Shown here piece after piece: positions 19,073 through 29,476 of a stretch of 64,000 nucleotides of DNA; the first letter of the stretch is position 1; every line of letters starts with the position of its first letter. Both the position numbers and the translations under genes were made by a program. Below the pieces are notes generated by a model. It made no database searches, had not been told where the DNA came from, and worked only from the letters and a program-made list of their open reading frames with translations. Source of the DNA: Alkaliphilus sp. NP8 (lineage in GTDB: Bacteria; Bacillota; Clostridia; Peptostreptococcales; Natronincolaceae); NCBI GenBank assembly GCA_015978205.1, contig JADWMM010000030.1, positions 29,116 through 93,115 on the forward strand. Reading direction: 5' to 3'.

Positions 19073-19843
19073 TTATGCTCCTCCTAAATCTCCTAATTCG
19101 TACATTATTAAACTTAGTATAGTGAAACCAGCGGTTTCTGTTCTAAGTATCCTAGGACCTAACGTAATAGGATAAATATTATTTTCTACAGCCTTATCTA
19201 CCTCGTCCTTATCAAAACCACCTTCTGGTCCAATCCAAATTCCTATTTTTTTAATAGAAGACCTTTCTTCCTTAGATAATATGCCTAAAATATTTTTAAA
19301 TCCCTTTTTATCTTCATTTTCATAAGGCATTATGTTTATATCATTTTCTTCACTATGATTTATTGCACTTTCGAAATCAAATAGAAAATGGACAGTAGGA
19401 AGTATACCTCTCTTACTTTGCTTTGCAGCTTCAAGTGAGATCTTTTGCCATCTATCCACCTTTTTACTTTTATCTTTATCATTCTTAAACTTAACAACAG
19501 TTCGTTCCATTTCCACAGGCACAATATCTGTTATACCTAATTCCGTAACTTTCTGAATTATCAAATCCATTTTTGTAGACTTAGGAATCCCTTGATACAA
19601 AACGACTTTAACTGGTGGCTCTTTATTAGACTTTTTTTCCTCTACAACAGAAAGCAACACATCTTCTTTACTTATTGATTCTACTTTAGAAATATATTCA
19701 TGATTTAAACCATCGCATATTTCCACTATATCTCCATTTTTAAGTCTTAATACTTTAGATATATGTTTAACGTCTTCACCTTGAATAACTATCTGATTTT
19801 GCGCTAAATTAATTTGAGATGGATTAACAAAAAATCTATGCAT
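19073..19843 (-). CDS. rsmE: 16S rRNA (uracil-1498-N3)-methyltransferase RsmE
   Basis: A SPOUT-fold methyltransferase of 256 residues. Visible motifs are GIPKSTKMDLIIQKVTELG, IWIGPEGGFD and LGPRILRTETA, which form the knotted SAM site. It methylates U1498 of 16S rRNA. It is 1 bp from prmA and runs into mtaB. Confidence 0.95.
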   Translation of the reverse strand: MHRFFVNPSQINLAQNQIVIQGEDVKHISKVLRLKNGDIVEICDGLNHEYISKVESISKEDVLLSVVEEKKSNKEPPVKVVLYQGIPKSTKMDLIIQKVTELGITDIVPVEMERTVVKFKNDKDKSKKVDRWQKISLEAAKQSKRGILPTVHFLFDFESAINHSEENDINIMPYENEDKKGFKNILGILSKEERSSIKKIGIWIGPEGGFDKDEVDKAVENNIYPITLGPRILRTETAGFTILSLIMYELGDLGGA

Positions 19844-19844
19844 A

Positions 19845-20786
19845 TTATTCTCCTTTTACTTTGGAAACAATTGCTGCCCATTCACCTTTAGTTTCTACTT
19901 CTAATATCTCTAAACCATTTTCTGTTAATTTCTGTTTAACTTCATCAACTTTATCTAAAATTATTCCTGAAGCAATAAAAACACCTTTATCGCTTAAGAA
20001 ACTCTTTATATCCTTACTTAAAATTATAATAACATCTGCTATAATATTTGCTATAACTATGTTAGCCTTTTCAGTAACTACATTCATCAAGTTACCTTCT
20101 CTTATTTCAACTACATCATCAACTTTATTATTTAAAATATTTTCTTTAGATACACCTACTGCAACCTTATCATAATCTACACCAATAACACTTCTAGCTC
20201 CTAGTTTTGCAGCTACAATAGATAATATACCACTCCCACAACCAATATCAAAAACATTAGATTCATCTGAAATATATTTTTCCAACTTTTCCACGCACAT
20301 AGCAGTAGTCTCATGGGTTCCTGTACCAAAAGCCATGCCAGGATCCATTTCAATAACCATTTCTTTTTCTTTAGCCTGATATTCTTCCCACGTTGGTTTA
20401 ATAACAATATTTTCACCTATTTTAGTAGGTTTATAATATTTCTTCCAAGAAGTACTCCAATCCTCTTCGTTTACTTCAAGTGTGCTAACTTCTCCTGTAC
20501 CAATATCTAACCCGTACTCTGGTAAATTATTAATCGATGTTTTAATTAAATCTACTTTTTCTACAAGATCTACAGATTGAGGAATATATCCTTTTACTGT
20601 TACTCCTTGTTCTAAATCTATTAAAGATTCATCTACATAGTCCCAAGCTTTTTCGTCATCACCTGTTATAGTAATATCGTGAGGATCTTCAATTACAACA
20701 CCAGATACACCTGCATCATAAAGCACATTTGCAACAGCTTCTACTGCTCCTGTAGTAGTCTTTATTGATACTTCAATCCATTTCAT
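19845..20786 (-). CDS. prmA: Ribosomal protein L11 methyltransferase
   Basis: Class I SAM-dependent methyltransferase (313 residues) that trimethylates L11. Motif I is VFDIGCGSGIL and the catalytic-region motif is VIANIIADVI. The ATG at 20786 lies about 10 bases after AGGAG; the upstream ATG at 20807 would place the ribosome site inside the gene. The prmA-rsmE-mtaB order downstream of the dnaK operon is conserved. Confidence 0.95.
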   Translation of the reverse strand: MKWIEVSIKTTTGAVEAVANVLYDAGVSGVVIEDPHDITITGDDEKAWDYVDESLIDLEQGVTVKGYIPQSVDLVEKVDLIKTSINNLPEYGLDIGTGEVSTLEVNEEDWSTSWKKYYKPTKIGENIVIKPTWEEYQAKEKEMVIEMDPGMAFGTGTHETTAMCVEKLEKYISDESNVFDIGCGSGILSIVAAKLGARSVIGVDYDKVAVGVSKENILNNKVDDVVEIREGNLMNVVTEKANIVIANIIADVIIILSKDIKSFLSDKGVFIASGIILDKVDEVKQKLTENGLEILEVETKGEWAAIVSKVKGE

Positions 20787-20926
20787 TAAATCACATCTCC
20801 TAAGCATGCATAAGATTTTTTTATTATTATACCCTATAATCCTTCAAAATAGAAATTTTTAAGTGCATTAATATGTATTTTATTAAATTTTTTACTAAAT
20901 ATGAATTTAAGTATAAATAATTAAGA

Positions 20927-20950
20927 ATCACTCTAAAAATTTAGAGTGAT
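20927..20950 (-). terminator. Terminator after dnaJ
   Basis: ATCACTCTAAA/TTTAGAGTGAT hairpin followed by TCTTAATTATT on the minus strand; it partly isolates prmA-rsmE-mtaB from the chaperone operon. The T-run is imperfect, so some read-through is likely. Confidence 0.65.
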
Positions 20951-20955
20951 CTTAA

Positions 20956-22107
20956 TTATACACCAAAAACATCTTTTACTTTATTGAAAAATGATTTACC
21001 TTGTTCATGTACATCTTCTCCACTTTCATCTGCGAATTTTCTTAAAATATCCTTTTGCTTATCTGAAAGTTTTTTAGGCACTTCTACTATAACTTTTACA
21101 TATTGATCACCTTTACCATAACCTTTAGGATGAACAATTCCTTTTGATTTTAACCTAAATATAGTTCCACTTTGTGTTCCTTCAGCTATTTTATACTTTA
21201 CTTTTCCTTCTAGTGTAGGAACTTCTACTTCATCACCTAAAGCTGCTTGAACAAATGTAATTGGCATTTCACAAATCACATCATAGCCATCTCTTTTGAA
21301 AATTTCATGAGGTTTTACATCTATAACTAAATAGAAATCTCCTTTAGGTCCACCTTTAACACCTGGTTCTCCTTCACCTCTTATAGATATTACAGAACCT
21401 GTGTCTACACCTGCTGGTATTTTTACTTTTACTTTCCTTTTCTTTCTAATATTACCCTTACCATGACATTTTTCACATGGAGTTTCTACTATCTTTCCTT
21501 CTCCGCTACATTCATCACAAGGACGAACATTTACTATTTGTCCTAACGGAGTTCTTTGAGCAAATTTAACTTCTCCAGTTCCATTACATTTTGTACATGT
21601 TTTAGTAGATGTTCCTGGTTTTGCTCCAGTTCCATCACATGTATTACATGTATCGTTTCTAAAGAACTCTACCTCTTTCTCTATTCCAAAAGCTGCTTCT
21701 TCAAATGTAATAGTTGTTTCATATTTAATGTCCGCACCTTTTCGTGGTCCGTTTCTTCTTCTAGAGGATGAGAATCCTCCTCCACCGCCAAACATATCAA
21801 ATATATCGCCAAATATATCCTCGAAACCACCATTGCCACCAAAACCACCAAATCCTTCGAAGCCACCAGCTCCACCATTACCGTTTACTCCTGCATGGCC
21901 AAACTGATCGTACCTTTGTCTTTTTTCAGGTGAGCTTAAAACTTCATAAGCTTCATTTGCTTCTTTAAATTTTTCTTCTGCTTCTTTGTCATTAGGATTT
22001 TTATCTGGATGGTATTTCATAGCCATTTTTCTGTATGCTTTTTTTATATCCTGATCGTTAGAATCTTTGCTTACACCTAATATTTCATAGTAATCACGTT
22101 TGCTCAC
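20956..22107 (-). CDS. dnaJ: Chaperone DnaJ
   Basis: Co-chaperone stimulating DnaK ATPase. The 383 residues comprise a J domain (HPD in YHPDKNPND), a Gly/Phe-rich linker (about 75-115), four CxxCxGxG zinc repeats (from CNTCDGTG to CEKCHGKG) and the C-terminal substrate domains. GTG start behind AAGGTGG. Confidence 0.98.
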   Translation of the reverse strand: MSKRDYYEILGVSKDSNDQDIKKAYRKMAMKYHPDKNPNDKEAEEKFKEANEAYEVLSSPEKRQRYDQFGHAGVNGNGGAGGFEGFGGFGGNGGFEDIFGDIFDMFGGGGGFSSSRRRNGPRKGADIKYETTITFEEAAFGIEKEVEFFRNDTCNTCDGTGAKPGTSTKTCTKCNGTGEVKFAQRTPLGQIVNVRPCDECSGEGKIVETPCEKCHGKGNIRKKRKVKVKIPAGVDTGSVISIRGEGEPGVKGGPKGDFYLVIDVKPHEIFKRDGYDVICEMPITFVQAALGDEVEVPTLEGKVKYKIAEGTQSGTIFRLKSKGIVHPKGYGKGDQYVKVIVEVPKKLSDKQKDILRKFADESGEDVHEQGKSFFNKVKDVFGV

Positions 22108-22154
22108 TGCTTCACCACCTTGCTAATTCCAAATATTATTTAGTGTTACTGTTT

Positions 22155-22180
22155 TTGAGGACACCCTAGGGTGTCCTCAA
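22155..22180. repeat. 26-bp perfect palindrome between dnaK and dnaJ
   Basis: The two 13-bp halves (TTGAGGACACCCT and its exact complement) are fully self-complementary. On the minus strand it is followed by A-rich, not T-rich, sequence, so it is not a normal terminator. It may be an mRNA processing or stabilising hairpin that sets the dnaK:dnaJ ratio. Confidence 0.75.
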
Positions 22181-22189
22181 TTATTAACA

Positions 22190-24025
22190 TTATTTATTAT
22201 CTTCTTCATCTACAACTTCATAATCTGCATCAACTACATTATCGTCATTATTAGTTCCAGTATTACCACCTTCAGCTTGACCTTCCTGTGCTTGTTGTTG
22301 ATACATTTGTTGAGAGATTGCATGGAAAGCATTGTTTACATCTTCAATTGCTTTTTTCATATCTTCTACATTATCACTTTCAATTGCTTTTTTCAACTTT
22401 TCTACTTCGTCTTTTACTTTTTTAGCTTCTTCATCACTTACTTTTCCTTCAAGCTCTGATAAAGTTTTTTCAGTTTGATACACTAAAGAATCAGCTTGGT
22501 TTTTAACTTCAACCTTTTCTTTACGTTTTTTATCTTCTTCTGCAAATTGTTCAGCTTCTTTTATTTTTTTATTAATTTCATCTTCATTTAAATTACTTGA
22601 AGAAGTAATAGTAATTTTTTGTTCTTTTCCTGTTCCTTTATCTTTAGCCGAAACATTTACAATACCGTTTGCATCTATATCAAAAGTAACTTCAATTTGT
22701 GGAACTCCTCTTGGTGCTGGTGGTATTCCACTTAACTCAAATCTTCCAAGTGTTACGTTATCAGCAGCCATTTCTCTTTCACCTTGTAATACATGAATAT
22801 CAACTGCAGGTTGGTTATCAGCAGCAGTAGAGAAAACTTGGCTTTTTTTAGTAGGTATTGTTGTATTTCTTTCTATTAATTTAGTAGATACTCCTCCTAC
22901 TGTTTCAATACCTAAAGATAATGGAGTTACATCTAATAATAATACATCATTAACTTCTCCAGTTAAAACTCCTGCTTGAATTGCAGCACCTAAAGCTACA
23001 CACTCGTCTGGGTTAATTCCTTTATGGGGATCTTTACCTGTTATTTTCTTTACTAATTCTTGAACTGCTGGTATTCTAGTTGAACCACCAACTAAGATTA
23101 CTTTATCTATCTCGCTCGCAGATATTCCTGCATCACTAATAGATTTCTTTACTGGTCCTGAAGTTCTCTCTACTAAATGAGATGTTATTTCATCAAATTT
23201 AGCTCTTGTTAGATCTAAATTTAAGTGTTTTGGACCTGTGCTAGTTGCAGTAATAAAAGGCAGGTTAATATTTGTAGTCATAGTGCTTGAAAGCTCTTTT
23301 TTAGCCTTTTCTGCAGCTTCTTTTAATCTTTGAAGTGACATGTTATCTTCTCTTAAATCAACGCCTTCTTGCTTTTTAAACTCTTCAGCAATATAATTCA
23401 TAACAACTTCGTCAAAATCATCTCCACCTAAGCGGTTATCTCCATGAGTTGATAATACTTCAAATACTCCATCACCAAGTTCTAGAACAGATACATCAAA
23501 TGTTCCTCCACCTAAGTCATATACTAGTATTTTTTGATGCTCTTCTACTTTATCTAGCCCATATGCTAATGATGCAGCTGTTGGCTCGTTTATAATTCTT
23601 TGTACATTAAGCCCTGATATTTTACCAGCATCCTTTGTCGCTTGTCTTTGACTATCTGAGAAATAAGCAGGTACTGTAATTACTGCATCTGTTACTTTTT
23701 CTCCTAAGTAAGCTTCTGCATCTGCCTTTAATTTTTGAAGAATCATTGCAGAAATATCTTGAGGTGTATGTTGTTTTCCATCAACATCAACTTTATAATC
23801 AGACCCCATATGTGTTTTTATAGATATAATAGTTTTATCAGGATTTACAACTGCTTGTCTTTTTGCAGGCTCACCTACTATTCTTTCTCCATCTTTACCA
23901 AATCCTACTACTGAAGGTGTAGTTCTATTTCCTTCACTATTTGTTATAACTGTTGGTTCTCCACCTTCTAATACAGCTACACATGAGTTTGTAGTTCCTA
24001 AATCAATTCCAATTACTTTACCCAT
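22190..24025 (-). CDS. dnaK: Chaperone DnaK (Hsp70)
   Basis: The 611-residue Hsp70 starts [14 protein letters not shown], carries the phosphate-2 motif [15 protein letters not shown] and the linker [16 protein letters not shown], and ends in an acidic tail. It lacks the roughly 25-residue insertion in the nucleotide domain seen in Gram-negative DnaK, as expected for a Firmicute. The gene is third in hrcA-grpE-dnaK-dnaJ. Confidence 0.99.
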   Translation of the reverse strand: MGKVIGIDLGTTNSCVAVLEGGEPTVITNSEGNRTTPSVVGFGKDGERIVGEPAKRQAVVNPDKTIISIKTHMGSDYKVDVDGKQHTPQDISAMILQKLKADAEAYLGEKVTDAVITVPAYFSDSQRQATKDAGKISGLNVQRIINEPTAASLAYGLDKVEEHQKILVYDLGGGTFDVSVLELGDGVFEVLSTHGDNRLGGDDFDEVVMNYIAEEFKKQEGVDLREDNMSLQRLKEAAEKAKKELSSTMTTNINLPFITATSTGPKHLNLDLTRAKFDEITSHLVERTSGPVKKSISDAGISASEIDKVILVGGSTRIPAVQELVKKITGKDPHKGINPDECVALGAAIQAGVLTGEVNDVLLLDVTPLSLGIETVGGVSTKLIERNTTIPTKKSQVFSTAADNQPAVDIHVLQGEREMAADNVTLGRFELSGIPPAPRGVPQIEVTFDIDANGIVNVSAKDKGTGKEQKITITSSSNLNEDEINKKIKEAEQFAEEDKKRKEKVEVKNQADSLVYQTEKTLSELEGKVSDEEAKKVKDEVEKLKKAIESDNVEDMKKAIEDVNNAFHAISQQMYQQQAQEGQAEGGNTGTNNDDNVVDADYEVVDEEDNK

Positions 24026-24060
24026 TGTGATTTCCTCCTTGTATATAAATTTAATTTTTT

Positions 24061-24654
24061 TTATTTTGATACTTTAACCATTGTTGGTCTTAGTACTCTA
24101 TCTTTAATTTTATAACCTTTTTGCAAAACTTCTATAACTTGATTAGGTTCTCCATCTGCTTCTTCTTGCATTACTGCATAATGAAGATTCATATCAAAAG
24201 GCTTACCTAAAGCTTCAATTTCTTTAACTTCATGCTTATTTAATGTATCTATCAAATGTTTGTATACTAAATTAACTCCTTGCAATAAAGAATTATCTTC
24301 ATCCACATCATTCGAAGATTCTAAAGCTCTTTCAAAGTTATCTATTACTTCTAATAAATCCTTTGAAATATTTTCATTAGCATAATCATACACTTCTTTT
24401 TTTTCCTTATCTACACGCTTTTTGTAGTTTGCAAAATCTGCTTGAAGTCTTTGAAATTGATCATACACATCTTCATATTGTGCACTTTTTTCTTCTAATT
24501 TCTTTTTAATGTCTTCAGATTTTTTCTCGCTTTCAACATCTTTTTCTTTATCTGTTGATTTTTCAGTTTCATCCATGGTAGCTTCTAAGTTGTTCTCTGC
24601 AGTTTCTTCATTTTCTTCTAGAATTTCTGCAGTTTCTTGCTTCGTTTTCTTCAA
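24061..24654 (-). CDS. grpE: Nucleotide exchange factor GrpE
   Basis: About 197 residues: an acidic disordered N-terminal third, a long helix (about 75-110) and the beta-domain with the family motif [10 protein letters not shown] at the end. It releases ADP from DnaK. A TTG at 24654 lies 6 bases after AGGTG and is a better start than the GTG at 24663, which overlaps that site. Confidence 0.95.
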   Translation of the reverse strand: MKKTKQETAEILEENEETAENNLEATMDETEKSTDKEKDVESEKKSEDIKKKLEEKSAQYEDVYDQFQRLQADFANYKKRVDKEKKEVYDYANENISKDLLEVIDNFERALESSNDVDEDNSLLQGVNLVYKHLIDTLNKHEVKEIEALGKPFDMNLHYAVMQEEADGEPNQVIEVLQKGYKIKDRVLRPTMVKVSK

Positions 24655-24736
24655 AACATTCACCTGCCTAAATTTTATTATTTTGTGAATTTATATAAAT
24701 TTTTCTTGCAAATTAAAATTATAACAAAATCAAAAC

Positions 24737-24778
24737 ATAGATAGAAGTGTAAAATGCAGAACATTTTACACTATCTAT
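24737..24778 (-). terminator. Hairpin between hrcA and grpE
   Basis: Stem of AGTGTAAAATG/CATTTTACACT extended by GATAG/CTATC with a 5-base loop, followed on the minus strand by TATGTTTTGATTTTG. It includes the hrcA stop codon. It could be a weak terminator or processing site that lowers grpE-dnaK-dnaJ read-through relative to hrcA or the reverse. Confidence 0.6.
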
Positions 24779-25799
24779 ATCTATTTTTAAATAAATCATT
24801 AATAAATTTACTTGCCTCAGCCATTACACTTACTACATTGGAATATTCCATTCTTGTAGGTCCAATAACACTAAGCCAGCCTAAAGTTTTATTGTCTATT
24901 TTATAAGTTGCAGTAATTAAGCTACAATCTTTCGCTTCTTTATATACATTTTCACTTCCAATTGATATGTTTAGCCCTTCATTATTAAATGAAGTTATTA
25001 AATTGCTTAATAACTGCTTCTCTTCTAAAAATTCTAAGAATGATTTCGCCTTCAAAATATCATTGTACTCTGGAAAATTAAATATGTTCATAGTTCCATT
25101 AAAGAACATATCTAAATTATTTATCTCATCCAAGGATTGGAATATTTCAGGAATTATTTCATCTACTATGCTACTAAAATCTTTTAAATCATTATTTAAT
25201 ATTTCAACCAAAGATTCTTCAATATTTTCAATTGGCATACCATACAGTTTATCATTCAAATAATTAGATATAGTTTCAAAATTACTGTCAGTAACTTTAT
25301 GGTCTAATCTAATAATAGGTTTTTTGACCATTCCACTATCTGTTACTAATACAGCTAAAACATTCTCTGAGTCTATAGGAACTAATTGAATATGTTTTAA
25401 TTTGCTTTCTTTTAACTGAGGCGTTACAGCAACTGTAGTATAATTAGTAATCTGTGATAATAATTTTGAACTATACTGTAATATTTGCTCAATTTCACTA
25501 ATTTTATTAAGCAATTCTAATTCCAGCAAATCTTTCTTGAAATCAGATATTTTCTTTAAAGACATAAATTGATCTACATACAACCTATAGCCTTTGTCTG
25601 ATGGAATACGTCCTGATGATGTATATGGTTGTGTAATGTATCCTAACTCTTCTAAATCAGCCATATCATTCCTTATTGTTGCCGGACTAACACCAAGATC
25701 ATATTTTTTTGATAAAGTTCTTGAACCGACTGGCTCAGCAGTTTCAATATAATCCCGTATAATGGCTTGAAGTATCTTTAATTTCCTTTCATTTAACAT
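24771..25799 (-). CDS. hrcA: Heat-inducible transcription repressor HrcA
   Basis: A 342-residue repressor with an N-terminal winged helix (MLNERKLKILQAIIRDYIETAEP, VSPATIRNDMADLEELG) and a GAF-like dimerisation domain. It binds CIRCE and is kept active by GroEL. A perfect CIRCE lies 18 bp upstream, so the operon is self-repressed. The ATG at 25799 matches the family N-terminus and follows AGGTGG. Confidence 0.97.
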   Translation of the reverse strand: MLNERKLKILQAIIRDYIETAEPVGSRTLSKKYDLGVSPATIRNDMADLEELGYITQPYTSSGRIPSDKGYRLYVDQFMSLKKISDFKKDLLELELLNKISEIEQILQYSSKLLSQITNYTTVAVTPQLKESKLKHIQLVPIDSENVLAVLVTDSGMVKKPIIRLDHKVTDSNFETISNYLNDKLYGMPIENIEESLVEILNNDLKDFSSIVDEIIPEIFQSLDEINNLDMFFNGTMNIFNFPEYNDILKAKSFLEFLEEKQLLSNLITSFNNEGLNISIGSENVYKEAKDCSLITATYKIDNKTLGWLSVIGPTRMEYSNVVSVMAEASKFINDLFKNRYR

Positions 25800-25816
25800 A
25801 GAACCACCTCGGATTG

Positions 25817-25843
25817 TTAGCACTCTATTTAGTTGAGTGCTAA
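25817..25843 (-). promoter_or_regulatory. CIRCE operator
   Basis: Perfect consensus TTAGCACTC, 9-base spacer, GAGTGCTAA. It lies just downstream of the hrcA promoter and is the binding site of HrcA. Confidence 0.97.
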
Positions 25844-25856
25844 TGAATCTGTCTTT

Positions 25857-25885
25857 AAAATATCACTTCATTTTACTTTTGTCAA
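25857..25885 (-). promoter_or_regulatory. Sigma-A-type promoter of the hrcA operon
   Basis: Minus-strand TTGACA at 25880-25885, 17-base spacer, TATTTT at 25857-25862. CIRCE starts 13 bp downstream, at the expected place for blocking initiation. Confidence 0.8.
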
Positions 25886-25944
25886 TAGTTTTTCTATAAA
25901 ATTTCAATTATGAGTTTCTATTTTATTTTTAAATTTAAACTGTA

Positions 25945-27081
25945 TTATAAAAGCATTTCTTGAAAAACGATATTAGAAAAATCTATTCCCTTAGAAGTAA
26001 GTTTAATATAATGCTTGTCCCAAACTACAAGACCTTGCTCTTTAAGTTTATTAAACTGCTCTTTATATATTTCAAAAGGTGATATATTAAACCGTTCCTT
26101 AAATTCGTCTATAGAAATTCCATTAATTAATCTTAAACCTAAAAACATAAATTCACTTATTTCATCTTTTACCAATATATCTATCTTATTTTCTACAGGT
26201 AGTTTATCATTTTTTAGTAAACTTATGTACTTTTCTACTTCTTCAACATTATTAAATCTTTTTTTGTTAAAATATGAATGAGCTCCTGCTCCAAATCCAA
26301 TATACGGTTTATTTTCCCAGTAAATTAAATTATGTTTACATTCAAATCCAGGTTTTGAAAAATTAGATATTTCATAGTGTTTATACCCTTTTTCTTTTAA
26401 ATACCTTATCGCATAATGATACATATTAATCTCTGTATCTTCATTAGGAAGTATTACTTTTTTATCCTCTACCCAGTTATGAAAAGGAGTATCTTCCTCA
26501 ACTATTAGACTATAAGCTGAAATATGGGGTATATTCAAATCTACCATTTTTCTTAAACTTTCCTTCCAATCTTTTTTACTTTGACTTGGCAAAGAAAACA
26601 TAAGATCAGTATTAATATTTGTAAACCCTACTTTTCTAGCATCTTTTATGTTCTTTGTATATTCTTCAAAATCATGAATTCTACCTAGTGTTTTTAATAG
26701 ATGGTTTTGACATGCCTGTAGCCCTATACTTAGACGATTTATTCCATTATCATAGTATTGCTTTAGATTATTATAATCTAAAGTTCCAGGATTAGATTCC
26801 ATGGAAATCTCTGCATTATCTTCCACTATAAAGCTTTTGTTTAAAATATTCATAATTTCAGACATTTGTTTTCCACTTAAAATTGAAGGAGTTCCCCCAC
26901 CAAAAAAGATTGTACCTACCGTATATTCCGCTAAACTAGACTTATATAAAGTAATTTCCTTTTTCAATGCTTTTATGTAATCTTCGATTAAATACTTTTT
27001 ACCACTATAAGAATTAAAGTCACAATAAAAGCATTTCTTCTCACAAAATGGTATATGGATATATAATGCTATCGAGTTCAT
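25945..27081 (-). CDS. hemW: Radical SAM HemW family protein
   Basis: The 378-residue protein starts MNSIALYIHIPFCEKKCFYC, with the CxxxCxxC radical-SAM cluster motif. It matches HemW (formerly called HemN-like), a heme chaperone that carries heme to target proteins; it lacks the N-terminal residues of the true coproporphyrinogen oxidase. The ATG at 27081 follows GAGGTG. Its location between lepA and hrcA is conserved. Confidence 0.92.
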   Translation of the reverse strand: MNSIALYIHIPFCEKKCFYCDFNSYSGKKYLIEDYIKALKKEITLYKSSLAEYTVGTIFFGGGTPSILSGKQMSEIMNILNKSFIVEDNAEISMESNPGTLDYNNLKQYYDNGINRLSIGLQACQNHLLKTLGRIHDFEEYTKNIKDARKVGFTNINTDLMFSLPSQSKKDWKESLRKMVDLNIPHISAYSLIVEEDTPFHNWVEDKKVILPNEDTEINMYHYAIRYLKEKGYKHYEISNFSKPGFECKHNLIYWENKPYIGFGAGAHSYFNKKRFNNVEEVEKYISLLKNDKLPVENKIDILVKDEISEFMFLGLRLINGISIDEFKERFNISPFEIYKEQFNKLKEQGLVVWDKHYIKLTSKGIDFSNIVFQEMLL

Positions 27082-27101
27082 TTTTAATTCACCTCTATTC
27101 A

Positions 27102-27143
27102 AAAAACTAGTAGTATCATTATAAAAGCATACTACTAGTTTTT
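27102..27143. terminator. Bidirectional-type terminator after lepA
   Basis: AAAAACTAGTAGTAT and its exact complement separated by 12 bases, with T-run at the 3' end on either strand. It separates lepA from hemW. Confidence 0.8.
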
Positions 27144-27155
27144 GTAAATTGATTA

Positions 27156-28964
27156 TTAATTATCTAGTTTTAGTACAGACATAAAGGCTTTCTGTGGTAC
27201 TTCCACATTTCCTACTTGTCTCATACGTTTCTTACCTTCTTTTTGTTTCTCAAGAAGCTTTTTCTTTCTCGATATATCTCCACCATAACACTTGGACAAT
27301 ACATCTTTTCTAAGTGCTCTTATAGTTTCACGAGCTATTATTTTATTACCAATAGCAGCTTGAATTGGTATAGGAAATTGATGTCTAGGAATTTCATCTT
27401 TTAACTTATCGCACATAGATTTCCCTCTAGAATAAGCTTTACTCTCATGAACTATAAATGATAAAGCATCTACCTGCTCACTATTGATTAATATATCAAG
27501 CTTAACTAATTTAGCTTCTCTATATCCTATAAATTCGTAATCTAAAGATCCATATCCCTTTGTTTTTGATTTAAGTGCATCGAAAAAATCGAAAATCACT
27601 TCATTTAATGGCATTTCATAATGAAGATTTACTCTATTTTCATCAATATATTCCATATTCTTCATATCTCCACGACGATCTTGGCATAACTCCATAGCTG
27701 CACCTACATAATCATTTGGAATCATAATTACAGTTTTAACTATAGGTTCTTCCATAATTCTTATTTCTTGAGGATCTGGCATATTAGCTGGATTTTGAAT
27801 CATTAAAACTTCTTCATCTGTTTTAGTAACTCTATATATAACACTCGGAGCGGTAGTTATAATATCTAGATTAAATTCTCTTTCTAATCTTTCCTGAATA
27901 ATTTCCATATGAAGTAAACCTAAAAATCCACATCTAAACCCAAATCCTAATGCAGCAGAGCTTTCTGGTTCAAAAACAAGTGCAGCATCATTAACTTGAA
28001 GTTTTTCAAGTGCATCTCTTATATCTTCATACTTTTCACCTTCTGCAGGATAAACACCACAATATACCATAGAATTTACTTTTCTATAGCCTGGTAATGG
28101 CTCTGGTGTTGGATTTGACGCATCAGTAATTGTATCACCTACACGACAGTTTCTAACATCTTTAATACTTGCAGCTACATACCCTACATCTCCTGCAGAT
28201 AGAGAGTCTAGAGGAATTTGTCCTGGCGAAAAAGCACCTACTTCTACTACTTCAAATTCTTTGTTAGTGGCCATCATCTTTATTTTCATACCTTTTTTCA
28301 TTTGACCTTCTAAAACTCTAATATAAGCTACAACACCTTTGTAGCTATCATAATATGAGTCAAATATTAACGCCTTTAGTGGCGCATCTATATCTCCTTG
28401 AGGAGATGGAACATTTTTTACAATAGATTCTAAAACATCTTCAATATTAAGTCCTTCTTTTGCTGAAATTAATGGAGCTTCACTTGCATCTAATCCTATA
28501 ATATCTTCAATTTCTGTTTTTATTTCTTCTGGTCTAGCACTTGGTAAATCTATCTTATTAATAACTGGTATTAGTTCTAAATCTTGCTCTAAAGCTAAAT
28601 ATACATTAGCTAATGTTTGAGCTTCTATACCTTGTGCCGCATCAACAATTAATACTGCGCCTTCACAGGCTGCTAAACTTCTAGATACTTCGTATGTAAA
28701 GTCTACATGACCTGGCGTATCTATTAAGTTTAAATAATATTCCTCACCATCTTTTGCCTTATATATTAAACGAATCGTTTGTAGCTTTATTGTTATACCA
28801 CGCTCTCTCTCCAAGTCCATATTATCTAATACCTGGTTTTGCATTTCCCTTTGTGAAATTAATCCAGTATACTCGATAAGTCGGTCCGCCAAGGTAGATT
28901 TGCCGTGGTCTATGTGGGCGATAATAGAGAAATTACGAATCTTCTTTTGTCTATCGCTTGGCAT
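27156..28964 (-). CDS. lepA: Elongation factor 4 (LepA)
   Basis: Translational GTPase of 602 residues: G1 [10 protein letters not shown]3 DTPGHVDF, G4 NKIDLP, and the LepA-specific C-terminal domain starting around residue 490. It back-translocates or aids 30S biogenesis. Start ATG behind AAGGAGG. Confidence 0.98.
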   Translation of the reverse strand: MPSDRQKKIRNFSIIAHIDHGKSTLADRLIEYTGLISQREMQNQVLDNMDLERERGITIKLQTIRLIYKAKDGEEYYLNLIDTPGHVDFTYEVSRSLAACEGAVLIVDAAQGIEAQTLANVYLALEQDLELIPVINKIDLPSARPEEIKTEIEDIIGLDASEAPLISAKEGLNIEDVLESIVKNVPSPQGDIDAPLKALIFDSYYDSYKGVVAYIRVLEGQMKKGMKIKMMATNKEFEVVEVGAFSPGQIPLDSLSAGDVGYVAASIKDVRNCRVGDTITDASNPTPEPLPGYRKVNSMVYCGVYPAEGEKYEDIRDALEKLQVNDAALVFEPESSAALGFGFRCGFLGLLHMEIIQERLEREFNLDIITTAPSVIYRVTKTDEEVLMIQNPANMPDPQEIRIMEEPIVKTVIMIPNDYVGAAMELCQDRRGDMKNMEYIDENRVNLHYEMPLNEVIFDFFDALKSKTKGYGSLDYEFIGYREAKLVKLDILINSEQVDALSFIVHESKAYSRGKSMCDKLKDEIPRHQFPIPIQAAIGNKIIARETIRALRKDVLSKCYGGDISRKKKLLEKQKEGKKRMRQVGNVEVPQKAFMSVLKLDN

Positions 28965-28999
28965 ATCATTTCCTCCTTAACTATTGCATAATTTCCTAA

Positions 29000-29033
29000 A
29001 TTATATCATAATCACCTTATCTTTTGTAGACAA
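29000..29033 (-). promoter_or_regulatory. Possible lepA promoter
   Basis: Minus-strand TTGTCT (29028-29033), 17-base spacer and TATGAT (29005-29010), or an extended TGaTATAAT -10 ending at 29000. It is downstream of a double hairpin that ends the preceding transcript. Confidence 0.5.
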
Positions 29034-29080
29034 GAGTATTGTTTCTATATAATAGAAAAGTAAAACTTTTCTATTATATA

Positions 29081-29107
29081 AAAAATGTCGGATTATCCGA
29101 CATTTTT
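29081..29107 (-). terminator. Terminator after the 102-residue membrane protein
   Basis: AAAAATGTCGGAT/ATCCGACATTTTT hairpin 16 bp past the stop. A second hairpin, AATAGAAAAG/CTTTTCTATT, follows at 29051-29075. Confidence 0.75.
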
Positions 29108-29122
29108 ATTGTAATAATGTTG

Positions 29123-29431
29123 TCATCTACTTTCAATCCATATCCTAACATTATAAGTCATTTCTTTAAATTCTGCAAATAAATTATCTATTGTATTTTT
29201 CATTTCTAAAGTATCAATCAAATAAGAACTTCCCATTACTTGTACAATATATTCATTATTTTCTATTTGCTCATACCCTATTAATCTATATTCGTCTATA
29301 CCTAACATAGTCCTTACTTGAAAATCTACAGTTATTAATGATGAAATTAATAAAATGGCCAATATAAAAAAATATACTTTTTTATAATTTTGAGATTTTT
29401 TCTCTAATCTTTTACGCTCAACTCTGTTCAT
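29123..29431 (-). CDS. Hypothetical single-pass membrane protein
   Basis: I do not recognise a family. The 102 residues have a Lys/Arg-rich start (1-18), one membrane helix (about 20-38, VYFFILAILLISSLITV) and an extracytoplasmic domain of about 60 residues. The positive N-terminus predicts the C-terminus outside. It lies 45 bp after spoIIP and before lepA, and shares the spoIIP transcript by position; a sporulation or envelope role is only a guess. Confidence 0.6.
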   Translation of the reverse strand: MNRVERKRLEKKSQNYKKVYFFILAILLISSLITVDFQVRTMLGIDEYRLIGYEQIENNEYIVQVMGSSYLIDTLEMKNTIDNLFAEFKEMTYNVRIWIESR

Positions 29432-29476
29432 TTACATCACCATTAATATTCTTATCTTTTTTTGTATATTTTAAAC

